A program made the translations under genes and the position numbers. From Zhongshania aquatica (lineage in GTDB: Bacteria; Pseudomonadota; Gammaproteobacteria; Pseudomonadales; Spongiibacteraceae), in NCBI RefSeq assembly GCF_027257955.1, contig NZ_JANZNQ010000012.1, forward strand, positions 1 through 64,000: 64,000 bases of DNA, read 5' to 3'. The first letter of the stretch is position 1, and the number at the start of each line of letters is the position of its first letter. The notes under the pieces were generated by a model that did not search any database, was not told the DNA's origin, and saw only the letters and a list, made by a program, of their open reading frames with translations. This document shows, one piece after another, positions 43,269 through 53,523 of the stretch.

Positions 43269-45746
43269 GTGAACACTGCAACAAAAATAACATTGACACT
43301 ACTGAGTGTGGTTCATTCCCTGGGTGCCAGCGCGCAAGAAGGTAGTCAAACTCGGCGCGGCTTAAGTATTGAAGAGGTCTTGGTTACCGCACAAAAACGT
43401 GAAGAGGGTGCTAACGATATCCCCCTTGCGATTTCCACCTATACTGGCGAAGACCTATTTGCCCTGGGTGTGAGTGATACTCGTGATCTCGGTAAGTTAC
43501 TTCCAGGCTTTACCTACGCGGATGGTGGCTTTAACACGCCAATCTACACCCTGCGGGGCGTGGGTTTTAATGAAAATAGTCAAACCGCCAGTGCCACGGT
43601 TGGTGTGTATATAGACGAATTTAATTTGCCCTTCCCAATTATGACTAAGGGCAGCAATTTAGACCTTGCTCGGGTGGAAGTATTAAAAGGCCCTCAGGGC
43701 ACACTTTACGGCCGTAACACCACCGGCGGCGCCATAAACTATATTGCCAACAAGCCCAGTGACAGCCTGACCTACGGTGGCAGCCTAGGCTATAGCAGTT
43801 ACCAAACCAGTGAAGCGAATGGATTTATTAGTGGGCCGCTAACAGAGAACGTGAGTGCACGGCTTGCGCTGCGTACTATCAATAGTCGCGAGGGATGGCA
43901 ACGTAGTCGTACCCGCCATCCGAGCAGCGAAGCTTACAACGGCAATACGGGCCGCAATCTCGGCGGTGAGTACCAACAATTTGGCTATGATACCTTGGGT
44001 GAAGTCGACAAGCAGAGTGGCCGGTTTTCATTGAGTTGGCAGCTTGCTGACAATATTGATGTTAGCTATCACCTCGATGGCTGGCGTGATCGCTCTGAGC
44101 CTCAAGCACTGCAGGTTATTGCCATTGAATCACAGAACGCAATTTTGGGTGCCGCTGGCTTGCATCCTGAAGTGGCAGATTACCCCGTTAACGACAAGAA
44201 CACCCAAGACAATCGCGCTGCTGACTGGCCGAATAACGGTATGGAGTTTCGTTTAAACGATAGCTTCTATTCTAGCGGTGTGCGAGTCGGCTGGGCCGTG
44301 TCAGACAATGTGGATGCGGTATTTTTAGCGTCGCTAGGTCGTTTTGAGTCAGATGGCAGCTTTATCCCCCAATCCGGCGTTGATACCGTGAATACCGAGC
44401 GCAACGTGTTTGCGACCACCGACTACTATAATTTGGAGTGGCGTTTATCGGGTAATTACGACGATGATGTGTTCTGGCAATTTGGTGTCAATTACAGTGA
44501 AGACGATGTCGCCGAATTCCAGCGTTTGCACCATGAGACGGTGAGCATCATTTTTCCGGTCGATGCGCCGAATGGTGACGGTGTGGCCGGGTTGGATAAT
44601 CGCTCGGGTTTTGGTGGCAATCAGCTGGCCAAAGTCGCCGCCGTGTTTGTTCATAGCGAATGGGAATTTACTGACAACCTGACCTTAAGTGGCGGTGCGC
44701 GTTACACCGACGAATCACGTAAGTTTAATGGCTGTGGTCAAGACGTTAACGTTGCCGATGAGCCGGGTGCTGATCAAGACTCAGCGGGAGCGCAGGACGA
44801 GGGCGTGGGTTTAGCGACTGCCTTTAGCGCCCTAAGTTTGCTGCAATCGCCGCTGGCAGGTTATCTCCCCGGCACGGCAGCGCAGGGTGGCTGCTTTACT
44901 TTGGATAATGAAACCCGTCGTCCTGGTCGCTATTTTGGCGAATTGCAAGAAGACAACGTATCGGGTCGCCTAGCGCTTGATTGGCGCTTTGCTGAAGATA
45001 TGCTGGGGTATATTGCACTGAGTCGCGGTTTTAAGTCAGGCAGTTTCCCGGTGATTAATATTTCCGATTCGGTGCAGTTTGAACCCGTGACACAAGAGCA
45101 GCTTGATGCCGTGGAGATTGGCGGTAAATTCACCCTGCTAAATAAAGCCATGCAGCTCAATGCCTCAGTGTTTGATTATCGCTATAAAGACAAGCAGCTC
45201 GTCACTAATTTCCGTGACCCGATATTTGGCGCGTTACCAATTTTGCGCAATGCGCCTAAGTCTACGGTGCGTGGCGCGGAGCTAGACATAAAATACACGC
45301 CGGTCGAAGGCTTGTATCTGTCAGTGGCGGCGGCATATTTAGATACCGAAGTTGAAGAACTTGTCAGCGGTGATAGCAATGGCGATGAGTTCGATTTTGC
45401 CGGCAAGCCGTTTAACTATAGTCCGCGATGGGAATACACTTTACTACTTGATTATGTGCTGCCGGTATTTGAGCGCTATGAGTTATCAGTGGGTATCGAC
45501 TATAGCTATAGCGGTGAAACCAATGCGTCGCTGGAACAGGATGAGCGCTTCTTTATTGACGATTATGGCGTGATCAATGCGCGTCTCGCTTTTGCACCAA
45601 GTGTGGGGCCCTGGGAGTTGATGCTGTGGAGCCGGAACCTCGGTGATGAGTATTACTATAATAATGTGACTAATCAGCTCGACACTATTGGTCGGTACAC
45701 GGGAATGCCAGTAACTTATGGGATCAGCCTTTCTTGGCAGCCCTAA
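43269..45746 (+). CDS. TonB-dependent outer-membrane receptor
   Basis: The 825-residue receptor has a signal peptide (about 1-22), a TonB box (EEVLVTAQKREE) and a plug domain with VEVLKGPQGTLYGRNTTGGAINYI. The C-terminal beta-barrel ends in an aromatic residue region (YGISLSWQP). The plug resembles the large sphingomonad/Spongiibacter receptor family for hydrophobic organics rather than classical siderophore receptors. No Fur box precedes it. It starts with GTG behind GGGAG. The substrate is unknown. Confidence 0.92.
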   Translation: MNTATKITLTLLSVVHSLGASAQEGSQTRRGLSIEEVLVTAQKREEGANDIPLAISTYTGEDLFALGVSDTRDLGKLLPGFTYADGGFNTPIYTLRGVGFNENSQTASATVGVYIDEFNLPFPIMTKGSNLDLARVEVLKGPQGTLYGRNTTGGAINYIANKPSDSLTYGGSLGYSSYQTSEANGFISGPLTENVSARLALRTINSREGWQRSRTRHPSSEAYNGNTGRNLGGEYQQFGYDTLGEVDKQSGRFSLSWQLADNIDVSYHLDGWRDRSEPQALQVIAIESQNAILGAAGLHPEVADYPVNDKNTQDNRAADWPNNGMEFRLNDSFYSSGVRVGWAVSDNVDAVFLASLGRFESDGSFIPQSGVDTVNTERNVFATTDYYNLEWRLSGNYDDDVFWQFGVNYSEDDVAEFQRLHHETVSIIFPVDAPNGDGVAGLDNRSGFGGNQLAKVAAVFVHSEWEFTDNLTLSGGARYTDESRKFNGCGQDVNVADEPGADQDSAGAQDEGVGLATAFSALSLLQSPLAGYLPGTAAQGGCFTLDNETRRPGRYFGELQEDNVSGRLALDWRFAEDMLGYIALSRGFKSGSFPVINISDSVQFEPVTQEQLDAVEIGGKFTLLNKAMQLNASVFDYRYKDKQLVTNFRDPIFGALPILRNAPKSTVRGAELDIKYTPVEGLYLSVAAAYLDTEVEELVSGDSNGDEFDFAGKPFNYSPRWEYTLLLDYVLPVFERYELSVGIDYSYSGETNASLEQDERFFIDDYGVINARLAFAPSVGPWELMLWSRNLGDEYYYNNVTNQLDTIGRYTGMPVTYGISLSWQP

Positions 45747-45770
45747 ATAAGACGGGGTTTTGTACGCGAA

Positions 45771-45796
45771 GACCGATATTAAAAATAATATCGGTC
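45771..45796 (+). terminator. Terminator of the TonB receptor gene
   Basis: An 11-bp stem (GACCGATATTA/TAATATCGGTC) with an AAAA loop lies 24 bp after the stop codon. There is no T-tract. Confidence 0.65.
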
Positions 45797-45851
45797 CTGA
45801 GGCAAAGGCCGATTCTATTGCCGGGGGCCGACCAAACATAAGGGCATATGC

Positions 45852-45884
45852 CTAAGCCAACATCGCCGAAGACGGTTGGCTTAG
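45852..45884 (-). terminator. Terminator-like hairpin after the second KASIII gene
   Basis: A 10-bp stem (CTAAGCCAAC/GTTGGCTTAG) with a 13-nt loop sits 10 bp beyond the stop of the minus-strand KASIII-type gene. Confidence 0.55.
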
Positions 45885-45893
45885 AGAGGGTGC

Positions 45894-47018
45894 TTATCGT
45901 TTACGAAGTATCAAACTGCCGATAGAGTAACCTGCGCCGAATGAGCAAATTACGCCAATATCGCCGACGGCTAGATCTTCATGATGTTTAGCGAAAGCAA
46001 TAATAGAACCCGCTGAGGCAGTATTGGCATATTCGTCGAGAACGATTGGCGCTTCTTCAAGTGTCGCGTCACGCCCTAATAATCGTCTGCTGATCAGAAG
46101 GTTCATATTGATATTGGCTTGATGTAGCCACCAACGTTTTAAGTCTGCAACTTGAATCCCTTCACTGCGCAAATGGCCTTCAATGTGATCAGCTGCCATT
46201 GGGCACACTTCTTTAAACACCTTGCGACCATTTTGATGAAATAGTTTGTCTGCGGCATAGGGGTCTTCGTCAGTCGCGCGCGTAGTGTAGCCAAAGTTTG
46301 AGCGAATATTATTGGAGTATGAGGTTACGCATTTGCTGCTCACAACGTCAAAGGCGTGTGCAGATGTGCAGGATTCACTGCTCTCAACTACCACGGCTGT
46401 TGCGACATCACCAAAGATAAAATGAGAATCCCGATCCATGAAATTGACTTGAGGAGAGGTAAGTTCAGGATTTATAACTAATACACCTTTTGACGAGCCG
46501 CATTTGATCGCGTCAACTGCCCTTGCTAAGCCAAAGGTTGCTGCGGAACAAGCCACTAACATGTCAAAGCCGAAGCCGTCGATGCCTAAGGCCGCTTGAA
46601 CTTCAATGGCGATTGCGGGGTAAGAGCGCTGGGTATAGGCACAGGACACAATTACCATATCAATATCAGCAGCTGTTTTGTTGGCGGCAATAAGGGCTTT
46701 TTTCGCTGCAGCAATGGCCATCTCAGCTTGATGTGAGACGTCATCGTCGCTGCGTACTTCAAGAAGTGGGCGCATTCGATTTATATCTAAAATGCCTTCT
46801 TTTGAGTAGACGAAACGGCTTTTTATACCCGAAGCTTTTTCAATAAACTCTGGGCTGGAAAGCGGCTTAGCGTCTAGTTCTCCGGCTTCAATGGCGGCTT
46901 GGTTTTCGCCATTAAAATGTTCTGCCCACGCGTTGTAACTTATTACCAATTCTTCGTTGCTAATGCTATTTGCTGGAGTCCATAGGCCCACCCCGCTAAT
47001 AACGACTGAGGAGTTCAT
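45894..47018 (-). CDS. Second KASIII-type beta-ketoacyl synthase
   Basis: The 374-residue enzyme has the triad Cys157 (VACSAATFGL), His299 (WLHQANINM) and Asn332 (YANTASAGS). The CSAATFGL context and the long insertion around residues 40-90 place it in the FabH-like subgroup that includes acyl-condensing enzymes such as DarB/CerJ, rather than housekeeping FabH. It shares little sequence with the first KASIII gene at 36.7 kb. It is monocistronic and divergent from fadE. Confidence 0.85.
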   Translation of the reverse strand: MNSSVVISGVGLWTPANSISNEELVISYNAWAEHFNGENQAAIEAGELDAKPLSSPEFIEKASGIKSRFVYSKEGILDINRMRPLLEVRSDDDVSHQAEMAIAAAKKALIAANKTAADIDMVIVSCAYTQRSYPAIAIEVQAALGIDGFGFDMLVACSAATFGLARAVDAIKCGSSKGVLVINPELTSPQVNFMDRDSHFIFGDVATAVVVESSESCTSAHAFDVVSSKCVTSYSNNIRSNFGYTTRATDEDPYAADKLFHQNGRKVFKEVCPMAADHIEGHLRSEGIQVADLKRWWLHQANINMNLLISRRLLGRDATLEEAPIVLDEYANTASAGSIIAFAKHHEDLAVGDIGVICSFGAGYSIGSLILRKR

Positions 47019-47312
47019 GTAAGTAGTCCCGATATTAATTCAAGTTATGTAATAGGAGAGAGTGTGGCCGACATCGTCGATGCAGTCCATATTTTGAAAT
47101 AACAAAAGCTACGTGATGGTCAAAATACCGGAAACAAACCGCGGAATTCATTGTTTAAGACAATAGCGTGTCTCTACCAGCTTAAGCATGCATGCCTTGG
47201 ATGTTGGTTTGAAGCATTAATGCAAAAGTCGCTGTGACCGCGTAGCATGGTAATCACATTCACTGATCCACGGTGTTTGCCACGCAAACTACGAAGACTC
47301 AGAGAGGGTATT

Positions 47313-49754
47313 ATGACTGGCCTATTTTCCATACTTGCACTTGTTCTCGTTACCGCACTAATTTTCTATTATCGCTTATCCCGTCGTAACGGCTGCGCTG
47401 CCTTTTTTGCGGCGTGGATTGTTGCAGGTTTTTGCAGCGACTTCTTTCTCCACCCACTGGCGTTGTTAGTTTTATTATTTGTCTTGGCGGTAATCGTCGT
47501 CGATTCATTGCGCGTTCGCTTTGTTAGTGCACCGGCTATGGCGGCGTTGAAAAAAATGATGCCGGCAATGAGTAGCACGGAGCGAGAAGCTTTAGATGCG
47601 GGTACGACGTGGTGGGAAAAGGATTTATTTTCTGGTCAGCCCGATTGGGCGAAGTTCGATCAAATCCAACTCTCAAGCTTGAATGATGACGAGCAAGCGT
47701 TTCTAGACAATGAAACCGCAGAATTATGCGACATGCTCGACGAATGGAAAATCCATCATCACGATAAAGACCTCACCCCAGAGGTGTGGCAGTTCATCAA
47801 AGATAAAGGCTTTCTCGGTCTGATTATTCCTCGTGAATATGGCGGTCTCGCCTTTACACCCTATGCGCAGAGCCGGGTGGTAAGCAAAATTGCTAGTCGT
47901 TCAACGGTGGCGGCGGTCAGCGTGATGGTGCCTAACTCCTTGGGGCCGGGCGAGTTGCTGATGAAATACGGCACCGAAGAGCAAAAGAATTTTTGGCTTG
48001 CGCGTTTAGCAAAGGGTGAAGAATTACCTTGCTTTGGTTTAACCAGTCCTGAGGCTGGTTCTGATGCCGGTGCAATTCCAGATACTGGCGTGGTATGTGA
48101 GCAGGAGTTTAAAGGCGAGAAAGTATTAGGTGTAAAACTTAATTTCTCGAAACGCTGGATCACGCTAGCGCCCGTTGCCACGGTGGTGGGCTTAGCGTTC
48201 CGGCTGAGCGATCCGGATGGCTTAATCGGCGACGAAGTCGAGCGCGGTATTACCTGCGCCTTAGTCCCGGCGGATCTGGCGGGGGTGGAGATTGGTCGTC
48301 GTCACTACCCAGGTTCGGCATTCATGAATGGGCCGATAACCGGTGAGGACGTTTTTATTCCCATGTCTATGCTCATTGGTGGGCAGGACTACATCGGCAA
48401 AGGCTGGATGATGTTGGTGGAATGTCTTGGCGCTGGTCGCGGTATTTCGCTGCCAGCACTGTCGACCGCAAGCGGTGAAATGAGTTACCTCATGGTGGGT
48501 GCGTTTGCGCGCATCCGTCGTCAGTTTGGTATTTCGGTCGGTAAGTTTGAAGGTGTCCAAGAGGCCAGTGCAGAGATCGCTTCTGGCGCTTATATGCTTG
48601 AGGCCTATCGTGCTCTCGTCACTCGGGCCTTGGCAGATGGTGCGCCGTCCGTATTAACGGCAATGGCCAAGTATCATGCTACGGAAACCATGCGGGGCTT
48701 AGTGAATAACAGCATGGATATTCTTGGTGGTCGGGGTATCCAGATGGGGCCGCGCAATTTTATGGCGCTAGTCTACCAGACCATTCCGATTGCGATCACC
48801 GTTGAAGGCGCGAATATTCTCACCCGCTCGATGATTATATTTGGTCAGGGCGCAATGCGTTGCCACCCGTACTTAGCCGATGAACTGCAAGCCTTATCAG
48901 ACGAAAGTGAGGGTGCAGTAGCGCGTTTTGATGAATTGCTGAGTGGTCATTTAGCACATACCGCTGGGGTCTTTAGCCGAGGACTTTTGCTGGGGTTAAC
49001 GGCAGCTAAATTAGCTAAACCTAAGTGCGGGCACAGTGAGCTCTCTGCGCGCTGGTATCCCCGCATTGATCGTTATAGCGCGGTGTTTGCCGCTACCGCA
49101 GACTTTGCCTTGTTACTTCTTGGCGGTGATCTTAAGCGTCGCGAATTACTGTCCGCGCGCTTAGGTGATGTGCACAGTCAGCTCGTTATTGCTTGCGCTA
49201 TTTTAAAGTTTCATGACCACCAACCGGAGAGCGAGGCAAATACCTTACACGCTGAGTTTGCCTTAAAACGCAGCTTCAATTCTATGAATCAGGCCCTGCG
49301 AAATTTTTATCAAAATATGCCGCAGCAGTGGATAGGCTGCGCATTGAAGGGTGTTTTCTTTCCCTGGGGAATGCCCAACTACGAGGTGTCAGACGATGAC
49401 ATTCGCGCCTTGGGCGAAATGATTATGAAGCCCAACCCCGTGCGAACACTATTGGCGGGGGCAGTTCATGTTAGCGATGATGACCAAGACGCTCAGGGGC
49501 GTATCCACTGTGCTTTTGAGTTACTCACGGAGATAGACAAGGACTACGACCTATTTCTTGAAAACGAACATCACGATCGTTTACAGGGTGATACGATGAC
49601 CGAAAAACTGCAGTCGGCGATAAGTATGGGTTTGTTCACAGAAGAGCAGGCAGCACGTTTGGGCGAGTATGACGAGCGCCGCTACGACTGTTTGCTTACC
49701 GATGCCTTCGATGCCAATTTAAATGATGTGGACGTGCGACCCGTTAGGCCATAG
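47313..49754 (+). CDS. fadE: Acyl-CoA dehydrogenase FadE, membrane-associated type
   Basis: The 813-residue product matches E. coli FadE in length (814). It has two N-terminal hydrophobic helices (about 1-20 and 28-58), then the acyl-CoA dehydrogenase core (CFGLTSPEAGSDAGAIPD and VEGANILTRSMIIFGQGA), and a long C-terminal extension. It catalyses the first beta-oxidation step. ATG 47313 follows GAGAGGG; an in-frame start at 47247 is less likely. Its 294-bp upstream region has the palindromes GCATGCATGC (47186) and GCATTAATGC (47214). Confidence 0.95.
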   Translation: MTGLFSILALVLVTALIFYYRLSRRNGCAAFFAAWIVAGFCSDFFLHPLALLVLLFVLAVIVVDSLRVRFVSAPAMAALKKMMPAMSSTEREALDAGTTWWEKDLFSGQPDWAKFDQIQLSSLNDDEQAFLDNETAELCDMLDEWKIHHHDKDLTPEVWQFIKDKGFLGLIIPREYGGLAFTPYAQSRVVSKIASRSTVAAVSVMVPNSLGPGELLMKYGTEEQKNFWLARLAKGEELPCFGLTSPEAGSDAGAIPDTGVVCEQEFKGEKVLGVKLNFSKRWITLAPVATVVGLAFRLSDPDGLIGDEVERGITCALVPADLAGVEIGRRHYPGSAFMNGPITGEDVFIPMSMLIGGQDYIGKGWMMLVECLGAGRGISLPALSTASGEMSYLMVGAFARIRRQFGISVGKFEGVQEASAEIASGAYMLEAYRALVTRALADGAPSVLTAMAKYHATETMRGLVNNSMDILGGRGIQMGPRNFMALVYQTIPIAITVEGANILTRSMIIFGQGAMRCHPYLADELQALSDESEGAVARFDELLSGHLAHTAGVFSRGLLLGLTAAKLAKPKCGHSELSARWYPRIDRYSAVFAATADFALLLLGGDLKRRELLSARLGDVHSQLVIACAILKFHDHQPESEANTLHAEFALKRSFNSMNQALRNFYQNMPQQWIGCALKGVFFPWGMPNYEVSDDDIRALGEMIMKPNPVRTLLAGAVHVSDDDQDAQGRIHCAFELLTEIDKDYDLFLENEHHDRLQGDTMTEKLQSAISMGLFTEEQAARLGEYDERRYDCLLTDAFDANLNDVDVRPVRP

Positions 49755-49769
49755 ATCGTGGAGTGGTAA

Positions 49770-50081
49770 GTGGAAAAAATATTTACAGATCAAAACCTAA
49801 TGTTAGTAGCAAATGTGCAAAACCTGTTATCGGCAGAGGGAATTGTTGGCGAACTAAGAAATACCTATGCGAGTGGCGCGTCCGGTAGTTTGGCGTTTAC
49901 CGAGGTTTGGCCAGAGCTTTGGATCGATGGGCGGCAAGTGATTAGGGCAAAAGAATTGCTGCAACAGATAAGTGAAAAGTCTGAATTGGCGTGGCATTGC
50001 TCTCGTTGTGACGAGGAAAGCCCAGGTAATTTTGATTATTGCTGGCACTGTGGTGATACGGCACCAAAACTGGCGCGCTAG
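49770..50081 (+). CDS. DUF2007-type protein with C-terminal zinc ribbon
   Basis: The 103-residue protein has an N-terminal DUF2007 domain (QNLMLVANVQNLLSAEGI, then EVWPELWIDGRQ). A C-terminal zinc ribbon follows with two Cys pairs, CSRC and CWHC. The function is unknown; a regulatory or protein-binding role is usually assumed. It starts with GTG 15 bp after fadE, so it is probably co-transcribed. A strong terminator follows after 170 bp. Confidence 0.82.
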   Translation: MEKIFTDQNLMLVANVQNLLSAEGIVGELRNTYASGASGSLAFTEVWPELWIDGRQVIRAKELLQQISEKSELAWHCSRCDEESPGNFDYCWHCGDTAPKLAR

Positions 50082-50248
50082 TGAATTTTGACGGGCACCT
50101 ATTACCAATTCTTTGTTAAGGGTAATTGCTTATCAAAAAACGATGACGTATCGGGTATATTCGAAGTACATGTCTTTTCATTGAGACGATTCGTGAAAAG
50201 ATATTGGGACGGGTTTTTTCTTCTGTTGCGTGAAGATTCTGCCAATTT

Positions 50249-50276
50249 AAAAGGGGCCATTTGGCCCCTTTTTTTA
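50249..50276. terminator. Bidirectional terminator between the DUF2007 gene and ilvD
   Basis: A 10-bp stem (AAAAGGGGCC/GGCCCCTTTT) with an ATTT loop is followed by T residues on the plus strand and preceded by A residues for the minus strand. Confidence 0.92.
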
Positions 50277-50294
50277 TGCTTCAAAAACCAGTTA

Positions 50295-52136
50295 TTAAAG
50301 CTGGCTTATATCACGCACAGCGCCTTTATCCGCACTGGTGACCATCTTCGCATAGGCTTTTAAGGCCGCAGAGACTTTCCGTGGACGCTCATTGACTGGT
50401 TTCCAGCCATCGGCTCCCCTGGCATCCATTGCCTTGCGGCGTTTATTGAGCTCGCCTTCGTCGATCAGCACGTTAATACCGCGATTGGGGATGTCGATAC
50501 GGATGATATCGCCCTGTTCTACAAGTCCAATTGCGCCACCTGCCGCAGCCTCTGGCGAAGCATGACCAATAGACAGACCGGATGTGCCACCCGAAAAGCG
50601 ACCATCAGTAAGTAATGCACAGACCTTACCCAAGCCCTTAGACTTGATGTAGCTAGTTGGGTACAGCATTTCCTGCATACCCGGGCCACCTTTGGGGCCT
50701 TCGTAACGCACAATCACTACATCGCCAGCTTTAACGCGGTCGTAGAGAATGTCGTCTACAGCGCCTTCTTGGCTCTCGCAGATATGAGCGGGTCCTTCAA
50801 ACACCAGAATACTTTCGTCAACACCAGAGGTTTTTACCACACAGCCGTCTTCAGCGATATTGCCATACAGCACTGCAAGGCCGCCCTCGCTGGAAAAAGC
50901 GTGTTCCAGATTACGGATACAGCCATTCTCGCGGTCGGCATCGAGTGAAGTCCATCGCGTGTCTTGGCTAAAGGCGGTTTGGGTTGGAATCCCGGCAGGG
51001 CCAGCTTTGAAGAAGTTCTTCACCGCATCGTTGTCAGTGGTCATGATGTCCCACTGGGCCACCGCTGCTCCCATGGTACTGGCGTGTACGGTGGGTAGGT
51101 CGGTTTCGAGCAAGCCGGCGCGATTAAGCTCCCCAAGAATAGCAAAAACACCGCCTGCTCTGTGCACGTCTTCCATGTGATAGAGCGGGGTATTCGGCGC
51201 AACCTTACACAGTTGCGGCACTTCACGGGACAGTTTATCGATATCTTTCAGCGTGAAATCTAGCTCGGCTTCCTGCGCAGCGGCTAATAAATGCAGAATA
51301 GTATTGGTTGAGCCGCCCATGGCAATATCTAAGGCCATCGCATTTTTAAAGGCGTTATACGAGGCGATGCTGCGTGGCAACACGCTTTCGTCATCTTCTT
51401 CGTAATAACGTTTGGCGATCTCGACAATACGGCGGCCAGCTTCTAAGAATAGTTTCTTACGATCAGCATGTGTTGCTAGCATCGAGCCATTGCCGGGTAG
51501 AGACAAGCCGAGGGCTTCAGTCAGGCAGTTCATCGAGTTGGCGGTGAACATACCCGAGCACGAGCCACAGGTAGGGCAAGCAGAGCGTTCATACTCGGCG
51601 ACTTTCTCGTCGGATGCTGAATCATCAACGGCAATGACCATGGCGTCGACCAAGTCGAGTTTGTGCTCAGACAACTTGGTTTTACCGGCTTCCATCGGCC
51701 CGCCAGACACAAATACCACCGGAATGTTTAAGCGTAAGGCTGCCATCAACATGCCGGGGGTGATTTTGTCGCAGTTAGAGATACACACCATGGCATCGGC
51801 GCAGTGGGCGTTGACCATGTACTCTACCGAGTCGGCAATAATGTCGCGGCTGGGCAGGCTGTACAGCATACCGTCGTGACCCATGGCGATACCGTCGTCG
51901 ACCGCGATGGTGTTGAATTCTTTAGCGACACCGCCGGCCTCTTCAATTTCTCTGGCGACGAGTTGACCCATGTCTTTAAGGTGGACGTGACCGGGTACAA
52001 ATTGGGTAAAGGAGTTCACCACAGCAATGATCGGCTTTTCGAAATCACCGTCTTTCATACCAGTGGCGCGCCATAGTGCGCGTGCACCCGCCATATTGCG
52101 GCCGGAAGTTGTGGTTTTAGAACGATATACAGGCAT
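50295..52136 (-). CDS. ilvD: Dihydroxy-acid dehydratase
   Basis: IlvD is the Fe-S dehydratase of branched-chain amino acid synthesis. The 613-residue product starts [20 protein letters not shown] behind GAGG; the frame extends to 52172 without support. The cluster cysteines are seen in CISNCDK and [18 protein letters not shown]. It is monocistronic. Other ilv genes are not in the window. Confidence 0.97.
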   Translation of the reverse strand: MPVYRSKTTTSGRNMAGARALWRATGMKDGDFEKPIIAVVNSFTQFVPGHVHLKDMGQLVAREIEEAGGVAKEFNTIAVDDGIAMGHDGMLYSLPSRDIIADSVEYMVNAHCADAMVCISNCDKITPGMLMAALRLNIPVVFVSGGPMEAGKTKLSEHKLDLVDAMVIAVDDSASDEKVAEYERSACPTCGSCSGMFTANSMNCLTEALGLSLPGNGSMLATHADRKKLFLEAGRRIVEIAKRYYEEDDESVLPRSIASYNAFKNAMALDIAMGGSTNTILHLLAAAQEAELDFTLKDIDKLSREVPQLCKVAPNTPLYHMEDVHRAGGVFAILGELNRAGLLETDLPTVHASTMGAAVAQWDIMTTDNDAVKNFFKAGPAGIPTQTAFSQDTRWTSLDADRENGCIRNLEHAFSSEGGLAVLYGNIAEDGCVVKTSGVDESILVFEGPAHICESQEGAVDDILYDRVKAGDVVIVRYEGPKGGPGMQEMLYPTSYIKSKGLGKVCALLTDGRFSGGTSGLSIGHASPEAAAGGAIGLVEQGDIIRIDIPNRGINVLIDEGELNKRRKAMDARGADGWKPVNERPRKVSAALKAYAKMVTSADKGAVRDISQL

Positions 52137-52365
52137 AAATTCCTCTTTGGCAGTCGCCGAGCCATGTCGCACGTATAGTGTAAAGTGGCGTAGTTTAACA
52201 CACAGCCCAGTGTCGTCGCATGGGCGATTCGGCCATACTCATACGTCCGATGTGCATTTGTCTGCGTACATTGGCAAGATGATCTACTTTGAAAGCAAAG
52301 TAATCAAATTTTGTTTCCAAGCCAGCAATTGCTATTGATCAATAAGCCACAAAGGGAGTTCGAGG

Positions 52366-53481
52366 ATGGATGAGGCATTGGGTGCAGTAGGCAATGTGGC
52401 ACCCGAATGGTTGGGTGACTGGGGTCCCTTTGCGGTGGTCATGCTGTTTTTAGTGGGCGTATGGCTTTTTACCCGCAAGATATTTTCTGTCCAAAAAGAT
52501 CACGGTGCCGACATTCGTTATCGGGAACAGGGCACCAAGCTGGTTTTTCGCTTAAGCGGTTTGCTGCTGGGCATTACTACTTTTCCGATGGAAAGCGAAT
52601 TGCGCGGGCAATTACTGAGCCTAGTCGGCTTGTTGCTCAGTGCGGCGATAGCACTGTCTTCTACCTCGGTCATGGGCAATCTCATGGCAGGGTTTATGTT
52701 GCGTACAGTGAATAGCTTCCGTGCGGGTGACTATATCGAATTTCGCAATGAGCTAGGTCGTGTCTCTCAGCGGGGCTTGTTGCATGTGGAGTTTCAAAAT
52801 GAAACCAGTGAGCTGGTAACCGTACCGAATTTACTGTTAGTGCAGGAACCTTACAATGTCGTGCGGGCCTCTGGCACGGTGGTGTCGGCCGAGGTGTCGC
52901 TAGGGTATGACGTTGATCGACGTGATATTGAAAAGGCGCTGCTCTCCGCAATTGAAGCCGCCGAGTTGGGCGATGGATTTGTACAAATTCGTAATCTTGG
53001 CGACTTCTCGGTGAATTATCGCGCTAGTGGTTGGTTGAATGAGGCGGGCCTGTTAGTTAGCGCACGTTCTCGGTTGCGCGGCAAAATGTTAGATGCGCTG
53101 CACGACGCTGGTATTGAAATCGTATCCCCCAGCTTTATGAATCAGCGGCCCTTACCGCCAGAGCTGAAATTTATTCCCAAACGGAAAAAAGCGAGTCAGC
53201 CGGAAGAAGATAAAAACGGACATGCCGAGGAGATTTTGTTTAGTAAAGCTGAAGTGGCCAGCGCCGTCGAAAATATTGAGGGCAAGATTAAAAAACTCAA
53301 AGAAAAGTTGAAAACAGAAGCGGAAGAGGGCGAAGAGGATATTGATAGAGAGGCAATAAAAGCAGAGTTAGCTAAACTAACGGAAGAGCTTGAGACGGCG
53401 CGAGAAAATGCCAAGGAAGAGTCTGCTCGAGATCGGAATGGTAAGGCGGATAGTGACGAGGGAAAGGATACGGCGAAATAG
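52366..53481 (+). CDS. MscS-family mechanosensitive channel with charged coiled-coil tail
   Basis: The 371-residue protein has hydrophobic helices at about 22-40 and 58-105, a MscS pore-like segment (IALSSTSVMGNLMAGFMLRTVNSFRAGDYIE) and the beta domain (VTVPNLLLVQEPYNVVR). From about residue 275 it continues with a roughly 95-residue, highly charged Lys/Glu coiled coil absent from standard MscS. It opens under membrane tension. The tail may mediate assembly or gating. Confidence 0.87.
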   Translation: MDEALGAVGNVAPEWLGDWGPFAVVMLFLVGVWLFTRKIFSVQKDHGADIRYREQGTKLVFRLSGLLLGITTFPMESELRGQLLSLVGLLLSAAIALSSTSVMGNLMAGFMLRTVNSFRAGDYIEFRNELGRVSQRGLLHVEFQNETSELVTVPNLLLVQEPYNVVRASGTVVSAEVSLGYDVDRRDIEKALLSAIEAAELGDGFVQIRNLGDFSVNYRASGWLNEAGLLVSARSRLRGKMLDALHDAGIEIVSPSFMNQRPLPPELKFIPKRKKASQPEEDKNGHAEEILFSKAEVASAVENIEGKIKKLKEKLKTEAEEGEEDIDREAIKAELAKLTEELETARENAKEESARDRNGKADSDEGKDTAK

Positions 53482-53523
53482 CGGATGACGTTAAGCCGAG
53501 TAAATTGATCCTCATAGGTCGAA

